This document shows positions 27,496 through 37,884 of a stretch of 64,000 nt of DNA, piece by piece. Source of the DNA: Arcobacter sp. (GTDB lineage: Bacteria; Campylobacterota; Campylobacteria; Campylobacterales; Arcobacteraceae). Position numbers and translations under genes: made by a program. A model generated the notes under the pieces. It saw nothing but the letters and a program-made list of their open reading frames with translations. It was not told the origin of the DNA and did no database searches. Where the stretch lies: assembly GCA_002869565.1 (NCBI GenBank), contig PKUJ01000010.1, positions 62,001 to 126,000 on the forward strand. Direction: 5' to 3'. Position 1 is the first letter of the stretch, and each line of letters starts with the position of its first letter.

Positions 27496-27837
27496 TTATT
27501 TTGAATTTCTCAACATTTCTAAACCTTCTTCACTTATCATTGTCACTTCCCATTTAGGAGAAAAAACAAATTTTACAATACAATCATCCACTTCTTCAAT
27601 ATTTTTTACAGTACTAATAATCTCATCAGTAAATGATTTAGTACTATTACAGCGGGAGTTTAGAACAGTCATTTCGATATTTATCTGTATATCTTCACTG
27701 CACTTTTCTACATCGATTTTATAAATAAGTCCCAAATCATAGATATTTATAGGAAGTTCAAGGTCTTTTATAGTTTTCAATTCTTGAATTACTTTTTTTT
27801 CTATTTCATTTTTATTAAATATTTTCATATGAGGCAT
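27496..27837 (-). CDS. MIP18/PaaD-like (DUF59) protein
   Basis: A 113-residue DUF59 protein: LPINIYDLGLIYKIDV is the family signature. Members act in iron-sulfur cluster assembly (SufT, MIP18) or phenylacetate oxidation (PaaD). The usual Cys-Pro after MT is altered (MTVLNSRCNSTKSF), keeping the Cys but losing the Pro. Its ATG shares one base with the stop of the phosphotransferase gene (TAATG), so the two are translationally coupled; an in-frame Met at residue 4 is an alternative start. Confidence 0.75.
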   Translation of the reverse strand: MPHMKIFNKNEIEKKVIQELKTIKDLELPINIYDLGLIYKIDVEKCSEDIQINIEMTVLNSRCNSTKSFTDEIISTVKNIEEVDDCIVKFVFSPKWEVTMISEEGLEMLRNSK

Positions 27838-28808
27838 TATGCTTTGGCTTTTAAATAAGCTATTGCCCTAGTAGTTAATTCTTCACTATAAGAATTAATT
27901 TTGTAATGATTAGGACTCCAAGCTTTTATAAAACGTTGAAAATCTGCCCATGCAATGGCAAATAATGGTCTCCATTCTCTCTCAATCTGTATACTGTCAA
28001 GTTTTGGATGGTAGTGTTCTATTGCATCTTTAAATGCTATGAAATAAGTATCTAATATCCAAGATTCCATTTGGTCACAAACTTCTGGTTCAACAGCACT
28101 ACTAATAAAATAAACTAAATCTTTCATCCCCGTACCATGCCCTACATATTGAAAATCAACTGCGGCACATGTAGTTCCATGTTCATCAAAACAAAAGTTT
28201 GCAATCTTTGCATCACCATGAACTATTGTTTTATATTTAATATTTTTTAGTTCATTATCTATATGTATTGCGTATTTTTTCAATTCTTTGTCTTCTAGTA
28301 TTTCAAACTCATCAGGTCTTGTATCAAGATGCCAATAAGTCCCTATCTCCCAAATTAATTCACTCTTTGTATTTAAATATTTTGCATGAAAATTTGCTAA
28401 CCAATTAATAGAAGATATCAAATAGTTTCTATGACCATGACATGTTGTAATATTAAATCCTGCCATAGCTAAGTCTTCCATAACTATAAGCCATTCGTTT
28501 TCAGTTTGAAAAGTTTTTAAACCTTGAGGAATACGGCAACGATTATCTATAATTTCACTAAACTCTTTGTACCAATTTACTTCTACTTCATAAGAATATA
28601 ATTTTCTCTGATGAGAAAAATCTGTATTCCATCCTTTTGGATGTTTTGAAGCTTTAGGAAGTTTAACATGCTTGATAATAATAGTTTTTTTAGTAAATTT
28701 TAGACGAACAAGTTCCCCATAACCACTCCACAAACGTTGAATTATAAAGACAGAAGAAAGAACACCTAAGTTAAGTTCATCACCAATCTCTTGATATAAA
28801 GAGTAAAT
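27837..28808 (-). CDS. Phosphotransferase (choline/aminoglycoside kinase fold), apparent ATT start
   Basis: Kinase-like enzyme with VHGDAKIANFCF (catalytic loop, Asp) and AVDFQYVGHGTGMKDLVYF (metal-binding Asp), typical of the small-molecule kinase superfamily; the target is unknown. The first usual start is TTG at 28733, but the frame is open 25 codons further and reads like the family N terminus (ELNLGVLSSVFIIQRLWSGYGE). The first of those codons is ATT at 28808, six bases after AAGGAG; no ATG, GTG or TTG lies there. The gene is coupled to the DUF59 gene downstream. Confidence 0.75.
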   Translation of the reverse strand: MYSLYQEIGDELNLGVLSSVFIIQRLWSGYGELVRLKFTKKTIIIKHVKLPKASKHPKGWNTDFSHQRKLYSYEVEVNWYKEFSEIIDNRCRIPQGLKTFQTENEWLIVMEDLAMAGFNITTCHGHRNYLISSINWLANFHAKYLNTKSELIWEIGTYWHLDTRPDEFEILEDKELKKYAIHIDNELKNIKYKTIVHGDAKIANFCFDEHGTTCAAVDFQYVGHGTGMKDLVYFISSAVEPEVCDQMESWILDTYFIAFKDAIEHYHPKLDSIQIEREWRPLFAIAWADFQRFIKAWSPNHYKINSYSEELTTRAIAYLKAKA

Positions 28809-28931
28809 AAGTATCTCCTTTTGTCAAAATTAGTCCACTCTATTATTTGAAGACTAACTTTTTTTATACGCAGTATTATACTTTAAATAAAAGTAAATTT
28901 CAAAATCTTAGATAAAAAATTTAAGAATAAA

Positions 28932-29261
28932 TTATTCAACAGTTTTTATATCTACAAGCTCAACAAAACAATCTTTTTTATGTAGTTTTCTATTACTAGC
29001 ATCTTCTTCCGCTAAAGTAACAATATCTGCAAAATCATCTTTTAAAACAGTAAAAAAATAGTGTTCTTTTATTGTCTCAAGTTTAAATTTGTCATTTAAT
29101 TCCGAATCCATCTTAACATCAATATTTCGATACCCTTTTGCAAACTCATTTTTAATAGCTTTAACTATTTTTTCATTCTTTAAAAGTTCATCCAAACTAA
29201 TAGATAAATTTAAATCCTTTTGATTGACTACTTTATACGTAACCTCAATATTTCCATTCAC
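28932..29261 (-). CDS. Hypothetical protein
   Basis: A 109-residue soluble protein with no signal or membrane segment and balanced charge. I do not recognise a family. The segment YKVVNQKDLNLSISLDELL at the N terminus looks like beta-strand then helix. It lies alone between the phosphotransferase leader and the ABM monooxygenase gene; a TTTTCCTTC-rich stretch on the plus strand gives a GAAGGAAAA RBS on the coding strand. Confidence 0.6.
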   Translation of the reverse strand: MNGNIEVTYKVVNQKDLNLSISLDELLKNEKIVKAIKNEFAKGYRNIDVKMDSELNDKFKLETIKEHYFFTVLKDDFADIVTLAEEDASNRKLHKKDCFVELVDIKTVE

Positions 29262-29363
29262 AGCATTTTCCTTCTTTTCGATTGTAATAACCTCTGTTTT
29301 ATTTCAAAGAGTATACAGGAATAAAAGATATAGTGTTAAAAGTATTACAGATTGTAATAAGTT

Positions 29364-29651
29364 TTATGATAAATTCTCTAATTCAAAAGGCTCTACATGA
29401 GCATTATATTGTTTAAAATTGTTTATAAAATGTAAATAGTGCTCACTTTCATAATGTTTATTTAATGCCTCTTCATTTTCCCATGAATCAATTACTATAA
29501 ACTCTACAGGATTATTTTTTGTTTGGAAAACTTCATACATTAGGCATCCATCCTCTTTCTTACTATCTTTAATAGTTCTAATAAGTAAGGCTTTTAGTTC
29601 TTCAATACAATCTTTTTTCGCTAAAAATATTATTTGTCTTGTTATAGTCAT
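29364..29651 (-). CDS. Antibiotic biosynthesis monooxygenase (ABM) domain protein
   Basis: A 95-residue ferredoxin-like alpha/beta protein with the ABM/YgiN pattern: KDSKKEDGCLMYEVFQTKNNP then FIVIDSWENEEALNKHYESEHY. Members are small cofactor-free oxygenases, often acting on quinols. It is cytoplasmic and probably dimeric. It stands between two hypothetical genes with no clear operon partner. Confidence 0.8.
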   Translation of the reverse strand: MTITRQIIFLAKKDCIEELKALLIRTIKDSKKEDGCLMYEVFQTKNNPVEFIVIDSWENEEALNKHYESEHYLHFINNFKQYNAHVEPFELENLS

Positions 29652-29704
29652 AATTATCTCTTTAATTAGTATTTTTTCGTATTTTAGTGAATAGTTACTT
29701 TGTT

Positions 29705-30070
29705 TTAAATCAAAGATTCATTATGCATTACCAACGAGTGACCTTGGGAACGAGGAAAAAAAAATATTACAATTTTATTAATTTTACATAATAACTGCAA
29801 TGGTTCACATTTATCTGAATGTTCTTTAAATTCTTCGCTTTCACAGTCTCGATAATCAAAAAATGAAATACAACTTCTTAATCTAAAGAAACCATTTTTT
29901 TGATGACCAAATAATGATTTATATTTTAAGTCTTTATTAAATAATAAAGCTTTATCATTAATAATGCTTTTTAAATTACTGTAATCAGTTACATGAAAAA
30001 CTTTTCCATATAACATTTTAAAAAGTTCATTTTCTGTTTTTATTGTTTCTATTAAATTAATATTTTCCAT
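29705..30070 (-). pseudogene. Hypothetical protein, 3' end replaced by a REP-like palindrome
   Basis: 121 residues, of which the first hundred or so (from MENINLIETIKTENEL to CKINKIVIFF) read as a conserved protein with FHVTDYSNLKSII and FFRLRSCISFFDYRD. The last 20 codons come from a palindromic REP-like sequence (29719-29755) and end abruptly, so the natural C terminus appears lost. I recall similar proteins as longer, but the family has no assigned function. The start codon is ordinary. Confidence 0.5.
29719..29755. repeat. REP-like palindromic repeat
   Basis: TTATGCATTACC ... CTTGGGAACGAGG, with CCAA / TTGG arms around a short centre. It resembles the GCATTCCCACGC...GTGGGAACGAG repeats that are common in proteobacterial intergenic DNA. 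It is embedded in the end of the hypothetical ORF at 29705-30070. Confidence 0.5.
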
Positions 30071-30130
30071 AAAAAACTATACACTAATATGATTAAAAGT
30101 GATGTTATAAATATATAAATTAACTATTTT

Positions 30131-30275
30131 AAAAAAGGTTTAGAATTGACTATTTTTTTAAATTTCAAGGCAAGAGCAAAATTTTTTGTGGGAGCTTACA
30201 TAAGGTAAGTGAGTAAAAAAATTTCTGCGAACAACGCAGAAATTTAGAAAAAGAGGCTGTTCTAAACCTCTTTTT

Positions 30276-30278
<3 letters not shown>
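30131..30278. repeat. MITE-like long imperfect palindrome next to guaB
   Basis: Outer arms AAAAAAGGTTTAGAA (30131-30145) and TTCTAAACCTCTTTTTTT (30260-30277); inside them TTTTTTTAAATTTC pairs with GAAATTTAGAAAAA; the centre has TTACATAAGGTAA and CTGCG / CGCAG. The whole 148-base element can fold into one long hairpin and its right arm reaches the guaB stop. No ORF of its own. Confidence 0.55.
30246..30275 (-). terminator. guaB terminator
   Basis: AAAGAGG / CCTCTTT stem with a ten-base loop directly after the guaB stop, followed on the minus strand by a T run (TTTTTCT). It is formed from the right arm of the MITE-like element. Confidence 0.6.
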
Positions 30279-33097
<2,819 letters not shown>

Positions 33098-33217
33098 ATG
33101 TTTCTCCTAAGGATTTACGTATAGTACATTGCGCGCTATTATACAAAAAATTTTATTAAAATCTGGTAAATTATTTTTGATTATAATTATAATAATATAA
33201 TTGATGAAAGAAAGTAA

Positions 33218-33252
33218 AAAAAAGGGACAGGTAAAATACCTGTCCCTTTAAA
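33218..33252 (-). terminator. Terminator of the alpha ribosomal operon
   Basis: Perfect 13-bp stem AAAGGGACAGGTA / TACCTGTCCCTTT with a three-base loop; on the minus strand it ends in a T-rich tail. It lies 20 bases after the rplQ stop. Confidence 0.9.
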
Positions 33253-33271
33253 ATGTGTTAAAAGCTAACGA

Positions 33272-33622
33272 TTAAACGAAAGAAATGAATGCCATTGGTG
33301 TAGCATCACCTCTTCTGATTCTTGTTTTAACAATTGAAGTATATCCACCAGTTCTTTCTACATACTTTGGTGCAATTTCATTGATAAGTTTTTTAGTAGC
33401 TTCTTTATCTTGTAATGCTTGAAAAACAGCTCTGTGAGTGTTTAAATCGGCATTTCTAGCAGTAGTTACTAATCTTTCAATATATCTTCTTAACTCTTTT
33501 GCTTTTGGAACAGTTGTTTCAATCTTCTCTCTAGTAATAATTGCAATTGCTAAGTTTTTTAACAATGCTTTTCTGTGAGAAGAAGTTCTGTTTAATTTTC
33601 TATACCCGTGCTTATGTCTCAT
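33272..33622 (-). CDS. rplQ: 50S ribosomal protein L17
   Basis: A 116-residue L17: [20 protein letters not shown] at the N terminus is diagnostic, with [18 protein letters not shown] and [20 protein letters not shown] later. It is the final gene of the alpha operon, 14 bases after rpoA. Confidence 0.97.
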   Translation of the reverse strand: MRHKHGYRKLNRTSSHRKALLKNLAIAIITREKIETTVPKAKELRRYIERLVTTARNADLNTHRAVFQALQDKEATKKLINEIAPKYVERTGGYTSIVKTRIRRGDATPMAFISFV

Positions 33623-33636
33623 ATCAAACCCTTAAA

Positions 33637-34635
33637 TTATGCTTTAAGTTGCTCAAGCTTTCTTCTTAAAGCTGATGCAACGTTTTCTGGAAGTGTATTT
33701 TCAATTGGGAAACCTAGAGATTCTAATTTTTCTTGGATTTCATCAAATGATTTTTTTCCTAAATTTTTAATATTTTTTACTTCTACTTCACTCATTAGTA
33801 CTAATTCACCAAGGAATTTAAGTCCCGCTCTATCTAAAGAGTTAAAACTTCTAGCACTTAAGTTTAAGTCATCAATTTTTACAATTAAATCTTTTAGTTC
33901 AATTGGCTCTTCACCTGAATCACTAACTGTTACTTCCGATAAATCAAATACTTTATTAAATACTGACATTTGAGAGTACATAACAGAAACAGCTTCTTTA
34001 AAAGCAGTTATTGGAGTAATTTGTCCATTTGTTTGTACATGAAATACAGCTTTTTCAAAGTTAGGATTATCTTCAACTAACATTTTTTCAATATCGTAAA
34101 CTACTTTTTTTACTGGTGTAAAGAAAGCATCTAATGGAATGTAATCTGGTCCAACAATATCTCTAATATCTTCAGAAGGCATATAACCTATACCTCTTTG
34201 AAGAATAACTGAGAAAGTTAAATTACAATCTGAGTTAATAGTCGCTAAATGTACATCAGGAGAAACTACTTCAACATCAGAGTTGATTAAGTCTTCACCT
34301 TTAATCTCTTTTGGTCCATCAAAAGAGTATTCAACAACTACTTGCTCTTCATCGCCATTAATTTTAAATTTAATATTTTTAAGATTAATTATAAAAATAG
34401 CTATATCTTCAAGCATTCCTCTTAATGAGTCAAACTCATGTGAAGCACCTTCAATCTTAACTGCAATTGGAGCGTATCCAACTGAGCTAGAAAGAAGAAG
34501 TCTTCTTAAAGGGTGTGCTAAAGTTATTGCAAAACCACTTTCAAATGGATATGCTGATATTTTAGCTTCATTATCATTGATAGCTTCTATCTCAACTTCT
34601 GTTGGTAAAAACGGTGTGTCTGCAAATTTTTTCAT
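33637..34635 (-). CDS. rpoA: RNA polymerase subunit alpha
   Basis: A 332-residue alpha subunit. The N-terminal dimerisation domain has AYPFESGFAITLAHPLRRLL; the C-terminal DNA-contacting domain has LNLSARSFNSLDRAGLKFLG and LGKKSFDEIQEKLESLG. It sits between rpsD and rplQ, the usual order. A T/G-rich spacer of 15 bases links it to rpsD. Confidence 0.97.
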   Translation of the reverse strand: MKKFADTPFLPTEVEIEAINDNEAKISAYPFESGFAITLAHPLRRLLLSSSVGYAPIAVKIEGASHEFDSLRGMLEDIAIFIINLKNIKFKINGDEEQVVVEYSFDGPKEIKGEDLINSDVEVVSPDVHLATINSDCNLTFSVILQRGIGYMPSEDIRDIVGPDYIPLDAFFTPVKKVVYDIEKMLVEDNPNFEKAVFHVQTNGQITPITAFKEAVSVMYSQMSVFNKVFDLSEVTVSDSGEEPIELKDLIVKIDDLNLSARSFNSLDRAGLKFLGELVLMSEVEVKNIKNLGKKSFDEIQEKLESLGFPIENTLPENVASALRRKLEQLKA

Positions 34636-34650
34636 AGCCTACCTTGCTTA

Positions 34651-35277
34651 TTATTTAGAATATAACTCTACGATTAATCTTTCTTCAACAGGAATAACAA
34701 CTTCTTCTCTAGTTGGGATTCTTGTAAAAATTCCGAATACTTTATCTTTATCTACGTCAACCCATTCAACCATACCAGTTTGGTTAGTTAATTCTAAAGC
34801 TCTTACAACTTGAGGGTTAGTTTTAGATTTTTCTTTGATCTCAATTTTTTGACCTGCTTTAACTACGTAAGAAGGAATATCAACTTTCTTACCATCAACT
34901 AAAACGTGTCCGTGTGTTGTAAATTGTCTTGCATTTGCTCTAGTTGTAGCAAATCCCATTCTATAAACAACGTTATCTAATCTTTGCTCAATTGATGTAA
35001 TTAAGTTAGATCCTGTATTACCTTCAGATGAAGCAGCTTTTTTAAAGTATTTTCTGAATTGTTTTTCAGAAACACCATACATAAACTTAGCTTTTTGCTT
35101 TTCTCTTAATTGTAATCCATACTCAGAAATTTTAGTTCTTCTTTGTCCGTGTTGTCCTGGAGCAAATGGTCTTTTTTCTAAAGCAGATTTTCCGTTAAGT
35201 CTTCTTTCACCTTTTAATCCAAGGTCTGCATCAAGTCTTCTCTCGATTTTTTCTACTGGTCCTCTATATCTTGCCAT
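34651..35277 (-). CDS. rpsD: 30S ribosomal protein S4
   Basis: A 208-residue S4 with an N-terminal zinc-less form ([20 protein letters not shown]) and an S4 RNA-binding domain ([20 protein letters not shown]). S4 nucleates 30S assembly and in many bacteria represses its own operon; no such site was confirmed here, though the operon leader is structured. It starts nine bases after rpsK. Confidence 0.97.
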   Translation of the reverse strand: MARYRGPVEKIERRLDADLGLKGERRLNGKSALEKRPFAPGQHGQRRTKISEYGLQLREKQKAKFMYGVSEKQFRKYFKKAASSEGNTGSNLITSIEQRLDNVVYRMGFATTRANARQFTTHGHVLVDGKKVDIPSYVVKAGQKIEIKEKSKTNPQVVRALELTNQTGMVEWVDVDKDKVFGIFTRIPTREEVVIPVEERLIVELYSK

Positions 35278-35286
35278 AACTGCCCC

Positions 35287-35679
35287 TTACACTCTTCTTC
35301 TTTTAGGAGGTCTACAACCATTATGTGGTAAAGGAGTAACATCTTTAAACCACTTAACAGAAATACCTTCAATAGCTCCAACAGCCTTAACTGCTGTATC
35401 TCTACCTGAACCTGGACCTTGGATTTTAATTCCAACGTTTTTAATACCGTGTTCCATTGCTTTTTGCATTGCATCTTCAACAGCTGCTTGAGCTGCAAAA
35501 GGAGTAGATTTTTTACTACCTTTGAAACCTAAGTTTCCAGCTGAACTCCACGCAATTGCATTACCAGCAGCGTCAGTTACAGTTACCATAGTGTTGTTGA
35601 ATGATGCTGCTATGTGTACGATACCGTCAGCAATATTCTTTTTTACAACTTTTTTTCTAGTTACTTTTCTTTTTGCCAT
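35287..35679 (-). CDS. rpsK: 30S ribosomal protein S11
   Basis: A 130-residue S11: [20 protein letters not shown] and [18 protein letters not shown] are diagnostic, with the basic end [12 protein letters not shown]. It lies in the small-subunit platform. Part of the alpha operon with nine-base spacers on both sides. Confidence 0.97.
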   Translation of the reverse strand: MAKRKVTRKKVVKKNIADGIVHIAASFNNTMVTVTDAAGNAIAWSSAGNLGFKGSKKSTPFAAQAAVEDAMQKAMEHGIKNVGIKIQGPGSGRDTAVKAVGAIEGISVKWFKDVTPLPHNGCRPPKRRRV

Positions 35680-35688
35680 CAGTTATCC

Positions 35689-36057
35689 TTATTTAGCCGC
35701 TGCGCCAACAGTTTTCTTTTTACCTTTTCTAGTTCGAGCATTAGTTTTAGTCTTTTGCCCTCTACAAGGTAAACCTTTTCTATGTCTTAACCCTCTGTAT
35801 GAACCTAAGTCCATTAAAGATTTTATATCCATAGCAACTTTTTTTCTAAGATCACCCTCAACCATATAGTTTTTTTGGATTTCTTGTCTAATTGTCGCTG
35901 CTTCATCTTCTGTTAATTCATGTGCTCTTTTATCATAAGAGATACCAGTTGCATCTAAAATTAATCTTGAGTTATGTAAACCAATTCCAAAAATATACGT
36001 TAACGCATATTCCATTCTTTTTTTGTTTGGTAAATCAACACCAGCAATTCTAGCCAT
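35689..36057 (-). CDS. rpsM: 30S ribosomal protein S13
   Basis: A 122-residue S13: [20 protein letters not shown] at the N terminus, then the helix-two-turn-helix, and [20 protein letters not shown] with a Lys-rich tail. It forms the head of the 30S subunit. Second gene of the operon, three bases after rpmJ. Confidence 0.97.
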   Translation of the reverse strand: MARIAGVDLPNKKRMEYALTYIFGIGLHNSRLILDATGISYDKRAHELTEDEAATIRQEIQKNYMVEGDLRKKVAMDIKSLMDLGSYRGLRHRKGLPCRGQKTKTNARTRKGKKKTVGAAAK

Positions 36058-36059
36058 GC

Positions 36060-36173
36060 TTATCCTTGTCTCTGTTTATGTTTTTTAGTTTCGCAAATCA
36101 CTCTTACGACACCTCTTCTTTTGACAATTTTACATTTGTCACACATCTTCTTTACTGAAGCTCTTACTTTCAT
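36060..36173 (-). CDS. rpmJ: 50S ribosomal protein L36
   Basis: A 37-residue L36 too short for many gene callers: [20 protein letters not shown] followed by [17 protein letters not shown]. The Cys-Cys-Cys-His zinc set (CDKC, C and H) is complete. It leads the operon; infA, which often sits just upstream, is absent from this window. The gene is followed after two bases by rpsM. Confidence 0.95.
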   Translation of the reverse strand: MKVRASVKKMCDKCKIVKRRGVVRVICETKKHKQRQG

Positions 36174-36486
36174 AAGTCTGTCCTCTTTTTGTGTTTTTTG
36201 CCACAATCCAACAGGCATGAACATACTATCAATGTTCTTCCCGAACTATCCATGCCAACTCTTTATAAAACACAAATATTTTATAAAAACTTCTTTGGTG
36301 GTTGGAAAAATGGAAACGGATTATAATTAATTTTTGCTTAAATGTTGTTTAATAAGTAATATCTTGCATTTATATATGAAAAATCAACTAAATTAATAAG
36401 ATTACTTTTTTTTAAATTCTGTTATAATAAGATTATAATATTATTAATTACTGCAGAAGTTATTAATACAAAAGGTATTAAATTAG
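36174..36486. promoter_or_regulatory. Divergent region with structured rpmJ operon leader
   Basis: 313 bases between the ribosomal operon (minus) and the HD-GYP regulator (plus). The leader on the minus strand has a nested stem: GGCATG / CATGCC (36214-36219 with 36251-36256) enclosing GAACAT / ATGTTC (36219-36224 with 36232-36237). No T run follows, so it is not a simple terminator; a ribosomal-protein autoregulatory site is possible. Toward the plus-strand gene the DNA is AT-rich with no recognised site. Confidence 0.5.
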
Positions 36487-37524
36487 ATGGAAATAGAGAA
36501 TTTAAAAGCGGTTTATATAGATGATGAACCTGTAAACTTGATGCTAGTACAAGCATACGGAATGGAATTTAACCTAAATATTAAAACATTTGAAGATTCT
36601 GAAGAGGGACTTGATTATATTTTGAATAATGATATTGATATAGTTTATACAGATTATATGATGCCAAAAATCGATGGTATAGAATTAATTAAAAAATTTA
36701 GAGAATTAAACCAAGAAATTCCAGTTGTAGTTATAACAGCAATTGGCGATGATCAAGAATTAAAAATAAATGCATTAGAAGTTGGTGCAACAGACTTTTT
36801 GACAAAACCAATTGATATGACTGAATTCAAAGCAAGAAGTTTAAATCTTCTTACTCTTAGAAACGCCCAATTAAAACTTAAAGATAGAGCTCTTTTACTT
36901 GAAGATGAAGTAAAAAAAGCAACTAGTGAGATACAAAAAAGAGAGCATGAATCTCTTATGGTATTAGGACGTGCAGCAGAGTATAAAGATGCTGAAACTG
37001 CTAATCATACCATGAGAGTAGCACACTATTCAAAGCTATTAGCTAAATACTATGGATTAGATGAAAATTATCAAGAAATAATTTTCTATGCTTCTCCTTT
37101 CCATGATATAGGTAAAGTTGGTATTGCAGATGGGATTTTACTAAAAGAAGGTAGATTAACAGAAGATGAATTTACTATTATGAAAAAACATGTAAATATT
37201 GGTGGTGAAATTTTAAAAGATACTAAAAGTCCATATTTAATTGAAGGTGCTTTAATTGCACTAAATCATCATGAAAAATACGATGGTTCAGGATATCCAA
37301 ATGGTTTAAAAGCAGATAATATTCCTCTTTGCGCACGAATAGTTGCCATTGCAGACGTTTTTGATGCTTTAACTTCAAAAAGACCATATAAAAACTCCTG
37401 GTCAATTCAAGAGGCAATAGTATTACTAATGAAAGAAAAAAATGTTCATTTTGATCCTAAATTAATTGATATATTTATTGAGCATATTGATGAAGTAAAA
37501 GAAATTTATAATGATTTTCAGTAA
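36487..37524 (+). CDS. HD-GYP response regulator (cyclic-di-GMP phosphodiesterase)
   Basis: A 345-residue regulator. Receiver domain: acidic Asp12-Asp13, phosphoacceptor Asp56 in DIVYTDYMMPKIDG. After a coiled-coil linker comes an HD-GYP domain with the metal-binding His-Asp in ASPFHDIGKVGIADG and HHEKYDGSGYPNGL. Members degrade cyclic-di-GMP. No Shine-Dalgarno is obvious at the ATG. The 3' end overlaps the HIT-like gene by 14 bases, so they are co-transcribed. Its cognate kinase may be the hybrid kinase nearby. Confidence 0.93.
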   Translation: MEIENLKAVYIDDEPVNLMLVQAYGMEFNLNIKTFEDSEEGLDYILNNDIDIVYTDYMMPKIDGIELIKKFRELNQEIPVVVITAIGDDQELKINALEVGATDFLTKPIDMTEFKARSLNLLTLRNAQLKLKDRALLLEDEVKKATSEIQKREHESLMVLGRAAEYKDAETANHTMRVAHYSKLLAKYYGLDENYQEIIFYASPFHDIGKVGIADGILLKEGRLTEDEFTIMKKHVNIGGEILKDTKSPYLIEGALIALNHHEKYDGSGYPNGLKADNIPLCARIVAIADVFDALTSKRPYKNSWSIQEAIVLLMKEKNVHFDPKLIDIFIEHIDEVKEIYNDFQ

Positions 37525-37879
37525 TCAATTAATTAATGTACAAATAGAGAAAAGTGAAATACCTTGGCTTAAAATTTTTACAAATGAAAAAATAAAAGAA
37601 CTTTCATCTTGCGATAATCAAATAAAACTAGAAATATTTAGGATTTTAGACATTATTGAAAAAGAAATGTTAGATTATTATGAACCAGAAAAAATAAATA
37701 TTGCTTCATTTGGTAATTATGTACCACATGTACATTTTCATATAATGGCAAGATTTAAAGAAGATTCATATTTCCCAGAACCAATGTGGGGAGAGAAGCA
37801 AAGAGAATCAAGCTTAAGACTTCCCTCTTTTGATATTTTCTGTCAAAACATTAAAAAACTTTTAGAAGAAGACTCTTAA
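37511..37879 (+). CDS. HIT-like protein
   Basis: A 122-residue HIT-fold protein: YVPHVHFHIMARFKED carries HVHFH, the HxHxH part of the histidine triad, without a clear second family identity. HIT hydrolases cleave nucleotide phosphoramidates or dinucleotides. It starts within the HD-GYP gene (14-base overlap) and ends in a palindrome shared with the convergent kinase, so both proteins end in EEDS. Confidence 0.8.
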   Translation: MIFSNQLINVQIEKSEIPWLKIFTNEKIKELSSCDNQIKLEIFRILDIIEKEMLDYYEPEKINIASFGNYVPHVHFHIMARFKEDSYFPEPMWGEKQRESSLRLPSFDIFCQNIKKLLEEDS

Positions 37880-37884
37880 GAGTC
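37871..37884. repeat. Palindrome at convergent stop codons
   Basis: GACTCTTAAGAGTC is a perfect dyad containing both convergent stop codons (HIT gene on plus, hybrid kinase on minus). It could act as a weak bidirectional terminator but lacks a long T run. Confidence 0.5.

Noticed and set aside
34283-34813. Long ORF antisense to rpoA and rpsD
   Set aside because: Both sense genes are certain; the antisense reading shows Ser/Ile-rich composition typical of shadows.
35253-35498. ORF on the minus strand overlapping rpsK
   Set aside because: It is an alternative frame inside the S11 gene with Leu/Gln/Lys-rich composition.
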